Positions 12,247 through 26,279 of a DNA stretch of 64,000 nucleotides are shown piece by piece. Source of the DNA: Lunularia cruciata. Its lineage: Eukaryota; Streptophyta; Marchantiopsida; Lunulariales; Lunulariaceae. Within the stretch, counting starts at the first letter, position 1. Each line of letters starts with the position of its first letter. The stretch is from assembly GCA_948567375.1 (NCBI GenBank), contig OX419756.1, positions 38,454,333-38,518,332 of the forward strand, written 5' to 3'. Under the pieces are notes generated by a model that was given only the letters and a program-made list of their open reading frames with translations, searched no databases and was not told the origin of the DNA. Made by a program: the position numbers and the translations under genes.

Positions 12247-13137
12247 CTAAAATTCATATCCTAGGATAGTAGCTCCTCATCACTTCTAAACGCATTATAG
12301 GTAGCATATCATCCTCTACATGGGAACTCACAACTCTACTATCATGAGACCTCTAAAGGGTCATCATGGTCACTCACTACGCCACCATCAACAAAATCCT
12401 TATGAGAGTCAATATGAGGACTTATTACTCTACCATCAAATGCAAGATCTCTTAGATGGTCAAGAATAGGATGGTGACCTCTACACAATTATTTTCTTTA
12501 CATCACCATATCACTAGAACTAACCATGGCTTGCATAAGATCATTTATAATATTTTTTATATGTGATAAATATATACATGAAAAACTTCATAACCAACAA
12601 GAAACTTGCAAATTTTCATAATTATATATTTATTAGATATGATTAGTGTATACATGAGCAAAAACCTGAAGTTTTCATAAACTAAAACTAAAGTCTATTC
12701 TCACTCACCCTCCATATCCCACTCTTTCCCTTATCCTCTTGACCCTATTCCTCCTCTTCTATGCTCTCATACCTCATCCTCTCCCATGAAGCCTCATCCA
12801 AAAAAGAAGAGTGAGATTCTGCTAGATAAGTCACCTTGAAGTGCCAACCACCTCAAAGGTGAATTTGCCTCTATAAAATCTCTAACTCCACCTCCATAGT
12901 AGACATCACCAACTCTGCTAAATCATAATCCTCTATACCAAATTCATTCTCAATGTGAAGACTAAGCTTAAAAGTGTCTCTTAGGCCTAATCTTCATATT
13001 TAGAATGATTTATCCATGCACCACCTTTGGCCTCTTGTCAAGACAAAGAAGGAAAATATCATCTAGAGAAAAGGTTCAGAAGCCAATATGCACATTTTTG
13101 TGCAAGATACCTTTGTGTTGCTCTATCTTGCACAAGG

Positions 13138-13255
13138 AACCATTGTATCATTGCAAAGTAAAGAACTGACCTCCTCTTCCCTATCCTACCCCATGGAACC
13201 AATCTATCATTGCAAAGTAAAGAACTGACCTCCTCTTCCCTATCCTACCCCATGG
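13138..13255. repeat. 59-bp tandem duplication, nearly identical
   Basis: Two adjacent 59-bp copies (13138-13196 and 13197-13255) run from AACCA to CCCCATGG and differ at only two positions. This is far less divergence than the surrounding repeats, so the duplication is recent or is an assembly artefact. Confidence 0.95.
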
Positions 13256-13390
13256 CAAAGGAAGCACTTCCCTAATCATACCAAGGCTCAACATGAATTC
13301 TCTCTTGTGGACTCTTCCCGTCATGATCTGATTGTCCCAAGCTCTAACAAACTTAATGCATAAAGGTACTTGATGATGGAAAGACATACA

Positions 13391-15529
13391 AAAGCAAGAT
13401 TGAGCAAAATACTAAATCAAGTATGTGCTTGTCTACATTGACAAATATGCAATGGTTTACATTGTTTTGCATTGGTATGCACTCGCATAGAAGATTATTG
13501 GTCTAGCATACATTAGATTGCACCAAAATGCACTAGTTTACACTTGTGGGAAATTTGGTATGTGCTCATATCCATTAGATACTATTGGGTTAAGGGATTA
13601 AGGTTTGGTATGCATTGGTGCATATTTTTGTGCACTAATATGAGCTAGGGATATTGGGTGAAGCAATTGCCTATGCTAGTCTAAGTTGGTGTTTGGTGCA
13701 TAGAGTAGTGGAAAGAGAAAGCAAGAGAGAAAGAAAGACAAATCTATAGCAAAAATATACATAATAATCTACAATCTACAACAAGAAAGAAGAAAGAGAG
13801 CGGGTACTTACATGTGGTGGATAGGGATATTCCATGTCTATAGCCACTTTGAGTCCCTTGGCATCAAGATCTATCTCCCAAATGTCTTGCACAAAATCCT
13901 TGATTTAGGTTCTATCCAACCAACATCATCTGAAGGTCATGTCTCATTGAGTGTATGACAGTTCATTAACTAATCCCTCTTGTTGTAGCTTTCAATATTA
14001 TCTTTATCTATGACTCATTGGTAGGGAAAACTTTTTGCCATCTTTGTTGCCCTTTGAAAATCTATCACCAAAGGTCCAAATCTCTCATTTTTTGAAACCT
14101 CCTATCATTGTCACTCCTCTCTTTCAAGGTTGAATGGAATTGAATGGTTATCTCCTTTTATCACCCTTCAAAACCTCTAATCACCCTTGTTATGTGATTT
14201 GATCCTCCAATCATGTTCTCTCCTTCTCTCAAAATCTAATATTTTAGGCAAGGTTAAGTCTAATCTTTTATCACACTTCAAACCTCCTCTCCTCTCAAAT
14301 TTTGTCAAACTCTCCTCCTCTTAAATTCTTTCAAGTAGAGGTTCAAAGGTGACAAAAAGGAGAAAGGGTGAAAGGGTTGAATTTATTCTTGGCTTCTTAT
14401 ATCCTATGAAGTAGATTATTCTTCTCTTTTTTTTGCATATTCCTTGACCATTTATTGAATATGACCTCTTCCAATCATAATCTAATTCTCTATCTAGTGC
14501 TGGTCATTGTGCTTATGGGGAAAGAGTTCTATCAACTATGCACCCAAAAAATCTTTTTGAGAAAATACAAAGGAGATTTTATTGTGCTATTCCTTGTCAA
14601 ACCACTCCACTTCATCCCCAAAAATACATATAATAGCACACATTACTCTCTTGGTAAATAAAAGGGTGGATCATAAACCTTAAATATTCAAGCCCCTTGC
14701 TACAAATGCCCCATTCCCATTATGATCAAAAAATTCCATTCTGACCAAATCTATTGAGAGCTACTTGAATCCTTGGAGTTTGGTTTCTCCTTTATGTTTC
14801 TTAAAAATTGGATGCACTTTAATAATTTTTACCAATTCATAAAATGACTCTAAATTAATTCAAGTAAGTTGTCTACACATTCTTGCATCCAAATCTTGAA
14901 ATTACTTCAAAACAATTCTGAACTCCAAGTAATATATGCTCTTGGTTGTAGATATCTTTGACTATTTATCAATTCCTACCACCTTAATAACATGTCAAGA
15001 GTACCTTCCTTGGAGTTCCACTCTTTGGAGTTCCATTCATTATTTTCAATGTTATTTTCTATGTTGGGTTGATATTCCACTCAATTGATTTTGCAACATT
15101 CCTATTCAATTTCCGATGATCACTAGTACGCGGCATCCTACACTCTCAAAATTGCATCCTCTTTTTATCAATCCACTATCAATACAATTTAATTTGTATC
15201 AAGGAATTGTATGTATTTGTAGAGGCCATGAGCCAAAGAGTACTACTAGCAAGAAACCAAAGAGAAAATCAAGTGAAAATGTTAATTCTACTAGGTGAAG
15301 AGTGAAGCACCAAGTCCAAAATTTGAATAATAGATTAATTAATACCCTTTAACCTTTCACTAAATATATAGAATGCCAATTACTTGTAAAATTTGATGAG
15401 TCATGACATTTTTTTCCTATGAGATACCTATAAATTTATTGTACATTCCTTTGCATAGTATCCATAAAAAATGTATGGGCTATGCATAAACTTAATATTG
15501 AAACCTCCAGTTGATTCAGTCCTTCAAAT
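13391..15529. other. Region without recognised gene
   Basis: AT-rich DNA with short spurious frames (for example 14455-14661 and 15116-15298 on the plus strand). Nothing has family or splice support. Confidence 0.5.
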
Positions 15530-16020
15530 TTGTAATACCAGTAGCTAGAAAAATTAGCTATAGGTGAAAATAGGCTTGGTAATATCTTTAGGAATATTAT
15601 TCATGATGTTCTAAGTATAGCAGATAAAGAAGTCACCAAAAGAGGACTTCCACTAATGGGCAGAGGAAAATAACAAACCTAAAAAATTAAAGCCAATTTT
15701 GGAGGCCTAAACAAAAGGATTAGGACTCAAAACATGAAACCTCCCTCCCCCTCCCAATTTTCCATTCTCAAGGGAAAGGGTGTTGCCTTTTACACCCGTG
15801 TTTTTCTCATTGAGATGTTTCTAATAGTACCTCTTCCATATTTTTCTAAGCTTTTTACAAAAAGGTGCCCAAAGATTCACTTTAATCAAACTTATTTGAC
15901 CAACCAAATAAGATGAGGTAGACATATCACAATCCATATAATCTAATCTAATGGTGCAACTCCCTCAGAGAGGATCCTCTTTGCTATATATTGAAGACAG
16001 ACTGCTCCTTTGGGGCATCA
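15530..16020. repeat. Inverted relative of the 2.4-3.1 kb repeat
   Basis: The reverse complement of this segment follows 2440-3120 colinearly, from GATGCCCCAAAGGAGCA through GATTGGTCAAA-type words, the G-rich run and TTTAGGCCTCCAAAATTG to CTTTTGGTGA. It lacks the second tandem unit seen in the other copy. The two copies are about 12.5 kb apart in opposite orientation. Confidence 0.7.
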
Positions 16021-17850
16021 AAGTTTTTTAGATGTTCCAATCTTGTGTGCTTCTATCTTTAGGTTGTTACAAAATCCCTTAGAACCAAATATTTTGATCA
16101 AGCACAAATGTTTCTCCATACATTCTAGCACTTGTGATCCTATTGCAAATCCCTCACCTCTACTCAACAAAGATACTCACCAACACTTAGAATGAAAAAG
16201 TATATTGGCAAAGAACTTAGGTTTGCATGAAAGAAAAGGATTGCCTTGGTTTGCATGAAAGAAAAGTGAACCCAAATCACATTGGCCCAAATTCTTAATT
16301 ACATCTTTTCTTTGCTCCAAAGAGATCCAATGGCTAAGTGTATTCTTGGAAATCTCTTATGCCTACCTATATTGCTTGCTTTAGTTTCTAATCTTATCTT
16401 ATCATAATCACATGTAGGTTAATTAGGTGCCTTACATGTGTCAAGGAAGGTGCCAAGTCTTCCTCAAAGATAACTCACAAAATTATGTCCTTTAGACTTA
16501 CTACTCCCAAGGTGTCAACTACAAAGATCTATACAACTCTAAAGGTCTTATTTTCCAAAAGAATTTATAACTATGAAGGTCTTTGAATAACTTCCTACTT
16601 TGAATGCTCTATAAATACAACGGACTTCTTTCAAGGAATTATCTTTGGCCAAAAATTTCTATTGTAAAGAACTACCTTTGCCCTTAAAATTCCTAAAGAG
16701 GAGTTCAGTTTGCTCCCTATATCCATTAATATCTAATAGATAGGTGTCATAAATTGCTCTAAACTTCCTACCTAAGTGCTCACTAAGCCTAATATTCGAC
16801 TTATCTTCAACTTTTCCATAGATCTTTCCTTCTATCTTATAGACTTGCAACTTAACTTTGTATAATTTAACTTTTGTTTCTCTTCCTTGTCCTATTTCTG
16901 ACAACATGCATACAACATGATCTTTGGCTTCCTCTATCTATGTGCTTGAAGTCCAACTAATTATCCTCCTCTTGGTGCTGGCTCAAAATCTTCACTTCTT
17001 CCTTTACCTCTTCCAACATTTGATATCAATCAGACTCCATCTCTTCTCTTTCCTTCTTCAACTTTATAGCTATATGCTCCAACTAGGTTGCAAAATCCTT
17101 GCAATACTTTGACATCCATAGCTCTAAGGTTACTACTAATCAGATTTTGGCTATCTCTAACTCACACTAAATACTCATTGCTTCTTTATCTTGAGCTTTT
17201 AATTGGTCTTCACACCTGAGTTGCTTTTGCTTTTGTTTGAGTCAAAGTGCACTCAATTCTCCTTGTAGTTTATTTATTTCTTCTTCTCCTTGTCTATGAT
17301 ATGCTAAAGGGAAGCATTATACCTCTTCATGTTGAAATTCTCATGTACAAGGGCATTAACTTTCTTTTCTTTGTCTTTGTACAAGTTTTAGACTTTTGTT
17401 AACTCCTCTTCAATTGGTCCTCCTTTGCATTCCAAGTGTAGATCACTTTGTATAGTCTCTTGATTAGATTCATATAATCAATCACATTGGGGTAGACTGT
17501 CTAGTACTTTGGTAGTAGAAATTCCATCAATTGTAGCATTGCTTCCACCAAATGTATAATGAAGTTCAGCCCTCTTTCACAAGCACTTGGGGTTCTTGAT
17601 CCAATCCTTCTCTTACTTTGGCTTGCACTTCCATTGGATGGTCTTTGCCTTCTTTCTCCACTTCCAATTCTACTTTGGGCTGATGGTCTTTGATTTCTTA
17701 TTGACCTTTGGGCCAAAGTTGGTATCTTTGGTATCACCTAATCTTCCTCTTCCTTTGGTCACCTACTTCTTGATTGGGGCTAGGAGGTTCTTTGGCCTAA
17801 TGTAATGTTTCTCCTTGCACTTTGGGTTTGTCCTATTGGCCTGCATTCAT
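16021..17850 (-). other. Unresolved minus-strand debris
   Basis: Short minus frames at 16907-16659 (82 codons, Lys/Glu-rich, with LSEHLGRKFRAIYDTYLLDI) and 17737-17501 (78 codons, Arg/Ser-rich, with GERRQRPSNG) look like eroded coding sequence, but I recognise no family. They lie just outside the LTR-like end at 17851. They may belong to an older element into which the Ty3/gypsy copy inserted. Confidence 0.25.
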
Positions 17851-18010
17851 TGTAGTTGGATTATCTTATCCCGTAGTAGAAATGTGGGAGTGTTGCAAGG
17901 CAAAGAAAGCAATGGTACAATCCTTTTTTAGCCAACCATTTACACAACATAAGGAGGTTATTTAGTTGGGGTTCCCATAGTGAGTCATAGTTCCATTCAA
18001 GGAATGGAAT
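17851..18010 (-). repeat. LTR-like end matching the LTR at 33.26 kb
   Basis: From 17851 the plus strand reads TGTAGTTGGATTATCTTATC, then GTAGTAGAAATGTG and AAAGCAATGGTACAATCCTT. The same ordered words occur from 33256 (TGTTGGTTGGGTTATCCTAT, ATAGTGGAAATGTG, GAAAGCAATGGTACAATCCTT). A weaker match follows (CCATAGTGAGTCATAGTTCCA versus CATAGCAAGTCATAATTCCA). Both read in the same direction, as two LTRs of one element should. No primer-binding-like sequence lies below 17851, which fits a 3' LTR. Similarity fades beyond about 150 bp, so it could instead belong to a related family. Confidence 0.55.
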
Positions 18011-21000
18011 CTTCTTTAGACATTTATCCTCATTGATGGTTCAAAGGTCTATTGCCCTACAACTCCTTGGCTCCTTGGCTCCTTGGTATATCACTCAAAG
18101 CTAATTTATTAGCACATCAATGGGCAAGGTTCTAATAATATGAACTAGATACAAGATCAATGTTACAATCCATAAAGGAGCACTAATTCCTCAACAAACA
18201 TTCAAGTATTTGCAATGTTCAATCATTTGTCATTTAATACACAACTAAAGAAAAAGTGTACCATTTTATATTATCCTTATGTCGCATTGGCCTTAGGCTC
18301 TAAAGTTCACACTAAAATCTTGTGGGAAGAAGGATTCTGATTCCCATAGAGCACTTAGACCATCTCTCTTATACAAGTTCACTCTACTTAATCTACAAAT
18401 CTGAAGGGTCTTGAGAAGTCCTTTAGCTATCTTTGTTGGAAAAATTAAGATTACACTCCAAGAGAAGAGACTCTCTCTTAAATATTGGATCCTAACCCTT
18501 AAAATAATTTCTTAACATATTCTAAAACACTATACTAGTTGTAACCACCGCTGCCCTACCAATCCATGTTATAATGGCCAATTGGCTCTCCTTGCTTAGA
18601 TGATAAATGATCCTACCTATCAACGTGCCCATGAAGTCTTGAATAATTTCTTCTAACTACTATATATTTTCTTACACCTTCTTACCCACAAATCTTCTCT
18701 TCCCACACTGTCTTCACTTCTTGCAACATCCTATATCAGACTTTTTTGCCCCATAACATAGCCCTCTCCTAAGTCATTGCACTCCAAGCAAGACTAGGAA
18801 AGTCACCTCTTCTTCTTGTTTTTATTGCCATGTAGAAAGAGTTGAACTCTCATTCAATAACAGTTTCTTGTACAGTCCCTCTATTAATAACCCTTGAAGA
18901 TGGTGTCTCATACATTGATGAACCCGTCTATATGTGCTAGCTCCAAGACTCTAACCAGGCAGGAACCCCATATTCTCACTTGTTGTATGAGATGCATGAA
19001 GACAATTGTCATGATTTTTTGTCTGAAGGGGTTAAAGGCTCCTTCATCCTTATCATCATGGCTCAATTGGTTGTATATTTGCACCAAAGTCTTGCAATAC
19101 ACTATAGCACAAAATAATATGGGATCCTTGGTAGTATACTCCTAGTTCTAACAATTCTTGATTATGGTTGTTGTCTTCCTTAGGCCTATCAGGTGTGCTT
19201 GCACTACAGGCTAGCAATGTGGCTTTTTCTTGTATGAGTAGTAATGGATCACTCTCAAATAGGGCACCCCCAAATCTAACCAGTCTTGAAATTCATATTC
19301 ATGACTCATGGGAGTGCGTCTAAGGGTGCAAGTAATTCTATTGGCTCAATGTTAGGGAGAATAACATCAATTGGTGCAGGTCCCTTGAAACTAAGGGATA
19401 GCCAGTACAATAGGGTATCAACAGGTACCATCAATCTGACTTGACCCTAGAAAAAAATATACACATGAGGAATTTGGTCATGTTTAAGTACATTACTAAA
19501 ATTCTCATGTATTGCTACGAGAATCATTGGGTCCCTTACCCAAATTTTCCAATTCAGATGGTAGGATACAAGAAATCTCTTTATCACGGGCTTGCTTGAT
19601 TCAAGCATATACCAGACAGCTCCAAGGCAATTTGAGTCACTTGAATTGACCTCCTCCTCACTAAGGTCTGTGTCATCACTAAGGTCTATGCACCTAGTCA
19701 TAGCACTTGATCATACATGAGCTTACTGCATTGTATATCAAGGAATACTTGAAGGCATAACTGCATCCACTTCATACCTATTTCTCTAGGATTTCAAGGG
19801 CTGCCCTACCTCATTGGCAAAATTGATCTAGGTCCTTTCTCCTAAATGCTCAAAGGTAGTCTTAAGTTCCTAGACCATAGTGCTGATGTGGACATTTTGT
19901 GACCCAAGATCATTGCTGATTGTAACATGGCAGGCTCCTTGCAACTAGGTATCTTTGTAGATCCTCAAAATCCCCTTATTAAATACTCAATTTACCTTGA
20001 TGTACTCCCTTGTTGGGCATACATGTAGCTTCAATGCCAACCCTTGATTCATCAACTTAAGACAATCCACTAAGTACCTCAAGGTGAAATATAGGGAATT
20101 TATTGCCACATACGTTAGTTCATGGGGTTCTCCAATTGTTTGTCTCCTTGCAATATGGCCTTAGCCATCACATAGCAAGTTCTCCATAGTTCTTAGGAGT
20201 CAATCTTGTATGCCTATAATATAGAGAATTGATCTGTTTAGATTGTTTCCCTTAGAGATATGTGATGGTTAATGGTTGCTTCTGTAGTGAGGAAGGCCAG
20301 GTCAAAATGGTAGATTTGATCTACCAAGGTCAACACCAACATTTCTCACTCAAAATGGTTAAAAATTGCAAATACCTCCCTTTGCATATCCTATTATCCT
20401 ATTTTTAATTTGGCCAAGGAAGAAAGGGCTACCAAGCTAAGCATTTCTTATCCACTTGATAGAATGTTCTAGCCACTACTTTGACTTTGTTCACATTGAT
20501 TATCCTCAATGTGCAAAATATCATGATTAAAGGTAGGGTAGTTATGGCCATTGGGTTATAGTTGGACCCGTTGTCGTGTTGTGGTTTGCGTAGCCCATGA
20601 AAAAGTAAATTACCATGGATTTTCTCCACATTATTGGAGTAGATTATAGGATGGATTCCCTGCTTGAGCTTTTACCGTGTGGGCAATCTTTGTTCATGTA
20701 TAAAATTGGCCCCATGGATTATAGTCTTGTCCTCTTTGAGGGCTCCGGTGTATGTAGGTGGAGAAGAATTGAGAGATGAGTGCATTTTAGTTTGAGGAGT
20801 CTCAAGCGGGTGGAGTATGTTAGGAGTAAGAGTTATATTAGAGTGTGAGCATTAAAATATCCAGAGTGTGAGCATTAGAGTATCAAAGGAAGAGTTTGAG
20901 AAAGAGATATCCCATGCTCCTGATCTGCCGCTCTCAAATCTTTTCTCATCATGCAAGTGATTGGGCCCCAAGAGGAGAAGTTTGGAGTTTTTGACCATCA

Positions 21001-24000
21001 AAGAAGTTTAGGGATGTCATTTGAGGAAAAAGTACCACAATTTGATAGAGGAGCTGACATGCTACAATTTGGAGATAGAAAGCAAATGATTTGAGCAAAT
21101 TCTGCAAGAGATATCATCAATTAAATCAAAGGAGTTAGATTTCATACCAAAGAGCACAAAATAGACAATTTGGAAAGCTTCATGAGATATCTTCATAATT
21201 TGTCAATGGAATTGAAGAGAAGAAAAAGTGCTTGTAGTGTTAAAAGCAAAAATATCTAGGTTTTGATCAATATAAAATTAGATCTAGTCAATTGAAGTTG
21301 GAGTTTTGGGAAGTAAGGTGTTGGAGATAAGATGTTGGAGATAAGATGTTCATCAAGTTTGAAATTTTGGTCACTCCTTAAGTTGTGATTTGATTCATCT
21401 TATGAATATTTCTAGTATTTTTGGTGGTTAGTTCTTGCATCTCTATTCAAAGGTTTCATGTGAATCCCTCTAATAAAGAATTCAAGATCTTGGATCAAGC
21501 ATACTTGGGTCTATAGCTCATACTTGGGTCTGTAGCTCACATGCTTTCCATTGAGTCCTAAAACATTTGAATCCAAGTCACACAAGGAAAGTTATTTCTA
21601 TGAGTTGTATAGAGTTTCCCCAACTAAAAGACATAGAATAATTTCTCCACTTGGAAGACAAATTGGTTGAAAGTTGGAGTACAGATTAGAAGAAACTTGG
21701 AGTACAAATTGAAATGAGCTTGAGGATAGGGCAGGAGGCCTTGAAGCTGATTTCCACTAAAAGCATAGAGAGTTGTTGTTTGAATTCTTATGGTTGGATC
21801 CTCTTCATGCTTGCATGCTTGCATGCTTGTTTGTATGCCTAGTTGGCATGGATTGGTGTGCGGGCATTGTGCTTAGGTTCTTTTCCTTCTAAGAGTGTTG
21901 TTTATTTCTCCTTGGTAATACTGGAAGTGATGACCAAAAAACCAAGAGTGAGTGTTATGATTACAGGTCAGGTTGTTTGTTACTCTCCTACTCATTACAA
22001 AGAATACTAGAAACAAGAGTAAAAGGTTCCAATGATTGCACAAAATGGGTACTCATGCTAGAAGTGATACGTCTATACATGACATTTGATCCATAACCTC
22101 CATAGTTGGTCATTGGGTGTGTTCCCAAAGAGAGAAAGGAAAAGTATGACACTATGGGTGGGTGGAATCACCAGCCATAACCAATCCTAAAAGTCATGAG
22201 AATCCTACAGGACTCATTTCACTAGATCAAGAGAAGGAACCATTCCTAGCTCTAGGGCCTAGATTGCCATCATCTATAGAGCATAGATTTCTAGCCCCTT
22301 TATATGCCCCATGTGTGGGGAAATAAATCCCTTGTTGATGGGATCTCAAGGTTCTAGGGGTTGAGATGTAGTCATAAAGAATAGGAACACCTCATCTAGA
22401 GTGATTGTAATTTTGGCTGGCTATTTTGTAAACTCCATAGCTTCCAAGGTCGGCTAGATTCCATCTTGATTGGTTATGTCAAAGGCCACAACTTCCTTGT
22501 GCTCTACTTTGTTTTTGGATGGCAATTGCAGAAGTTTTGTGGAGATCCTTCTATTGGGATCTCTTCCTTTGCTTGTGCCTCCTTTCATAAAGAATCTTGC
22601 AACATCTCCTAGCTTGAGACATTGCTCTTTGGTTTTGTATCAACTTATTTGGCTCATCTCTTCTTCCAATAACTCCATAATGGTGATCTCTTGTACCTCT
22701 CAAAGGCCCTTCTTTGGCTACTAGATCAAGCACATCAATATTATAGGCAACTTCCATCTTACTTCCCATCTTTTGATATTTTTTGATGATCAACCCTCTA
22801 GTTGGGGAACTTGCTAACCCCATAACTCTGCTTCTTATAGAGTCTATGCATTTCTCAAGAGATATTCTTCTCATAGCTTCCTGGTGTATGGAATTTTTTG
22901 TGGCATTTTGCCCTTGGGATGGACTGCTTCTTGTCTTCTTTCCAAGAGAGGACTCAAGTTGGCTCCCTCTACCTAAGGAGATACTAGGCCAAGATGAAGT
23001 GGAAGTAGGGGATTTTCCCCCTATGGGACCCCCTCTACTTGGTGACCTTGCCCCATCATCTTCAAGGCCTCTTTTCCAAGGTTCTCCACCCATGGATCCT
23101 TCAGGCTTGTCTTCCTTTGTATCCTCATCCTCTTGGCCTTAGAGTTTTCTTCCTTTGTGGGTGGTTCCTACCTGTGATGAGCAATAAACAAGAGTAGTTG
23201 GTTTTCCTTCTGATCTAAATTTTGGTCTGATTGTCAAGTCATTTCAGGACTTATGTCAGGCTTCTACGTCTTGGTTGAAATTTCTCACAATGAAGCTACT
23301 TCCTCCTCCAAGGCTTGCTTGGCTTCCTCCCAATTGCTTCCTTCTTTCTCCAAACTTGCAATGGTTGATTTTAGTGCTGATTGGGATAGTTTTTATCCTT
23401 CTACCTCTCTATGGGACCCTTCCTTTGATTTGATCAGTTCCTATATATTTTCCCTTGTGGCCTTGGAGTCTTGCTTGGTGTGATTTTCCTGGCTTCTTAG
23501 TACCTAGACCTAACTCTTATTTTTCTTCTTCTCTATGTGGGCATGGGCTAATTGAGCATCCAAGGCAAAGTTCTCTACTTTTGCAAGTTCTACTTATAAT
23601 TTTGATTCTACCGGCTCTTGGCAAGCTTGTCAGACTCCTACCAATTGGATTGCTTTTGAGCCCAAACCAACTCTATCTTCTAGAGTTTACAGTTGCTCTC
23701 TTTTTTGCACTACTCCTACTCTTCCTATAGCTCCATAATTTTATTGTGGACCAATTGTCTGCATTTTAGGTGCATCAAGATAGACAATGCTCCAAGTTTG
23801 CAAGCCTGGTCAGGATGCCCAACCCACTTATCAAAATGTCTCCCACCTACTAGGTTGTAGAAAAAGGTGTCCATAAGGTGAGATGATGCCCCCAACCTAT
23901 CTTGTTTTGTGTGGTTTGTTTCTCATATTTGCTAGTTAGTGATGGGATGGTGTGGTATCATGGACTTGTGGGTTAGGGACTCAAGAATTTTTGCTAATGC

Positions 24001-25860
24001 TTGAGAGAAGAGTCCAAGTCCTTTTTCCAAGCCTAGAAACATGGCCAATTGGTAGGATTTTCCCTAAGTGGACCTTGGGAAAACCTCCTGCCCAAGGTTC
24101 ACTTTGGGAGTCATCTTCCAATTGGATGATGTGAATGATGTGGCACCAATCCCTTCAAAAAGAGGAATAGGAAGTTCCATGTCTTTAGTTCTAGTTCCCT
24201 TTCCTTTCATTGGGGTTGTTCTCTTCTTGAATACAAGGTGCTTTGCCTATTCTTCTCCTTGCATGGAATTTTTGATTCTCACCCTTAGTTTCTTTATCTC
24301 CTTTGATGAGGAAGGGGGTGTTGTCACACCCTTATTGGGGCTGGTTGCTTTCTTTTGCTTGATATGGGCAACTTCTTCTTTGGCAAGATTGAATTGCTCT
24401 TGCAACTCTTCCTCTACTACCATGATTGTAGAGCCATATGTAGCTTCAAACTGTTTGCCCACTCTCAATCAATCTAGTTATAAAATTAGCAATTAGCAGT
24501 CACATTGGGACTCACGTTCTAGCCCCCAACCCATTTTACTACTTCTTGGTAACTTTTCCTGAAAATAAGCAGCTGAGAAGTCAGCAATATTGCCTTAGTC
24601 ATGATATCCTTCATTTGGACGCTACCTAGGGCTAGGTGTTCCAAGATTGCCATCCATATGGGCCTCATAAGGAAGGGTCTTCTTCCTTTCACTTTCTCAA
24701 TTAGGACCACCTTCCTAAAGCTTGAGCACTCTCATAGTTTAGTGAATATTATGGGAGCATAATCCAATGCTTGTCCATGTATCACATTTCCGATTAGGCG
24801 TTTGTGTATGATGCTTAGGAAGGTTAAATTCCTTTGTCTCCTATGAGCCAATAGAAGTTTTTCATGGCATAGAATAGTAGGGGTTTTGTTACTAGCATCA
24901 TAGAGAAACCCAATTTTGTTCATGGATTGTTGGCTATATTGAAAAAAAAAGCCCTGGTGTTGAGGGCTGAATCTGAATTCCCTCCAAGCAAGGAGGATGT
25001 CCTTTGACTTCGGCCCAAGAGAGAATGCTTCCCAAATAGTATCTTTGGTGATGGTAATGGTTGTGAAGCTCTGAGGATCACCCAATACAAAAATCAAAAG
25101 ATAGATTATCTTGGATTCCCCTTGTATTTTTCAACTATTGCTAAATCCTAGGAAGCTCCTCCTCCACTGCCAAGAAGAACTAGTGAGCCACAAAGTTCCT
25201 TATCTTTTTGTGCTCCATTTTTTCCCTCACAATGGGGTTTGTGTTGCTAAAATCACATAAGTACCTTGATTGTATGTAGATTGAGGCTTTCACTTCTATA
25301 TTATTTTGTAGTGATATTGTCTTTTCTTTGCTTATACCTTGTAAGATTTGGTCCCACCTTGTGGCTACCCTCTCTTGAAAGCATTCAACTCTTCAAAAAT
25401 TTGGTGGTAGATGCCTTTGAGTAGATAATTGATATTGTTCTTAAGTGTATGTGGAATCCCCAAGCACTAAAAGAGATTACCTCTCTCCTTGTTTGATCTA
25501 CCTGGTCCAAGAGTGCTCCTTGAATTCCTGTTTGATGCACATGTATCTCTTGACTTCTATCTTGATGATCTTCGTCTCATAGTAGGTTCTTGATTGAGTG
25601 TTTGACATCTCGCACTCATTTCTCTCAATAATTTGATCCTCGTATTCTTGCTTGCACAAGTTGCAGTAGCTTCCTGTTGTGAGTTGCAATTGATAGAATG
25701 GTGAGGACTTAGGTTTGTTAGAAGGTTTTGTTGAGGTGATGTTGTTATTGCTTGATGTACTTCCTTGCCCAAGTTTAAATTTCTTGTGCAATGTACCATT
25801 TGTTGTAATTGATTGTGAAGGGTCATTTTCCACTTGGCGCTGTTTTTTTCTCAAAGATGA
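18011..25860 (-). pseudogene. Long minus-strand ORF debris downstream of Ty3/gypsy pol, family not recognised
   Basis: A series of minus-strand fragments is spread over the region: 25854-25498, 25097-24732, 24710-24519, 24468-24247, 23093-22551 and 19701-19447. Recognisable runs include ITKDTIWEAFSLGPKSKDIL, VIHGQALDYAPIIFTKL, GRRPFLMRPIWMAIL and a Ser/Gly/Arg-rich segment around GGEPWKRGLEDDGARSPSR. They lie on the same strand as gag-pol, between its end (about 26.3 kb) and the LTR-like end at 17.85 kb. An additional ORF after pol is known in Athila- and Tat-type Ty3 elements. I therefore infer an extra ORF, but cannot name it; no membrane or enzymatic motif was seen. Plus-strand frames here are mirror images. 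Confidence 0.4.
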
Positions 25861-26279
25861 AGCATTTCACATGTAGCACCGTCTTTTCATTGAATGTGGT
25901 TTGTCATCATGTAATGTCATCTCTTCTTGGGACTTTCATGACCATTATATTTTATGAGATGTAGGGGAATTTTGTAGAGGTAATCAATTTTTTCCTATTG
26001 TCTTTGGCTTTAAGGTTTTGATTTAGGAATTTGAGGTCCAAGATAGGATGCCCTACTGTTTACAGAAACCTATAGTCAATCCCACAATTTCTTTGAAAGC
26101 CCTTCAAGTATCAAAAGAGGACCTTTTCATGGCATATCTCTTGTGCAATATGGTGAAACAACTAGTTTCTCATAGCTACTTCTCTTGTTGGCCACATTGG
26201 GGAATGTAATGGGGGTTGTAAGGTCTGCACTTTGATCCATGGTGTGAGATTCCATGATTTTTCTATCTAATGTTTCCAA

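Noticed and set aside
22783..24496. Several plus-strand ORFs of 60-142 codons
   Set aside because: Hydrophobic mirror images of the charged minus-strand retroelement debris.
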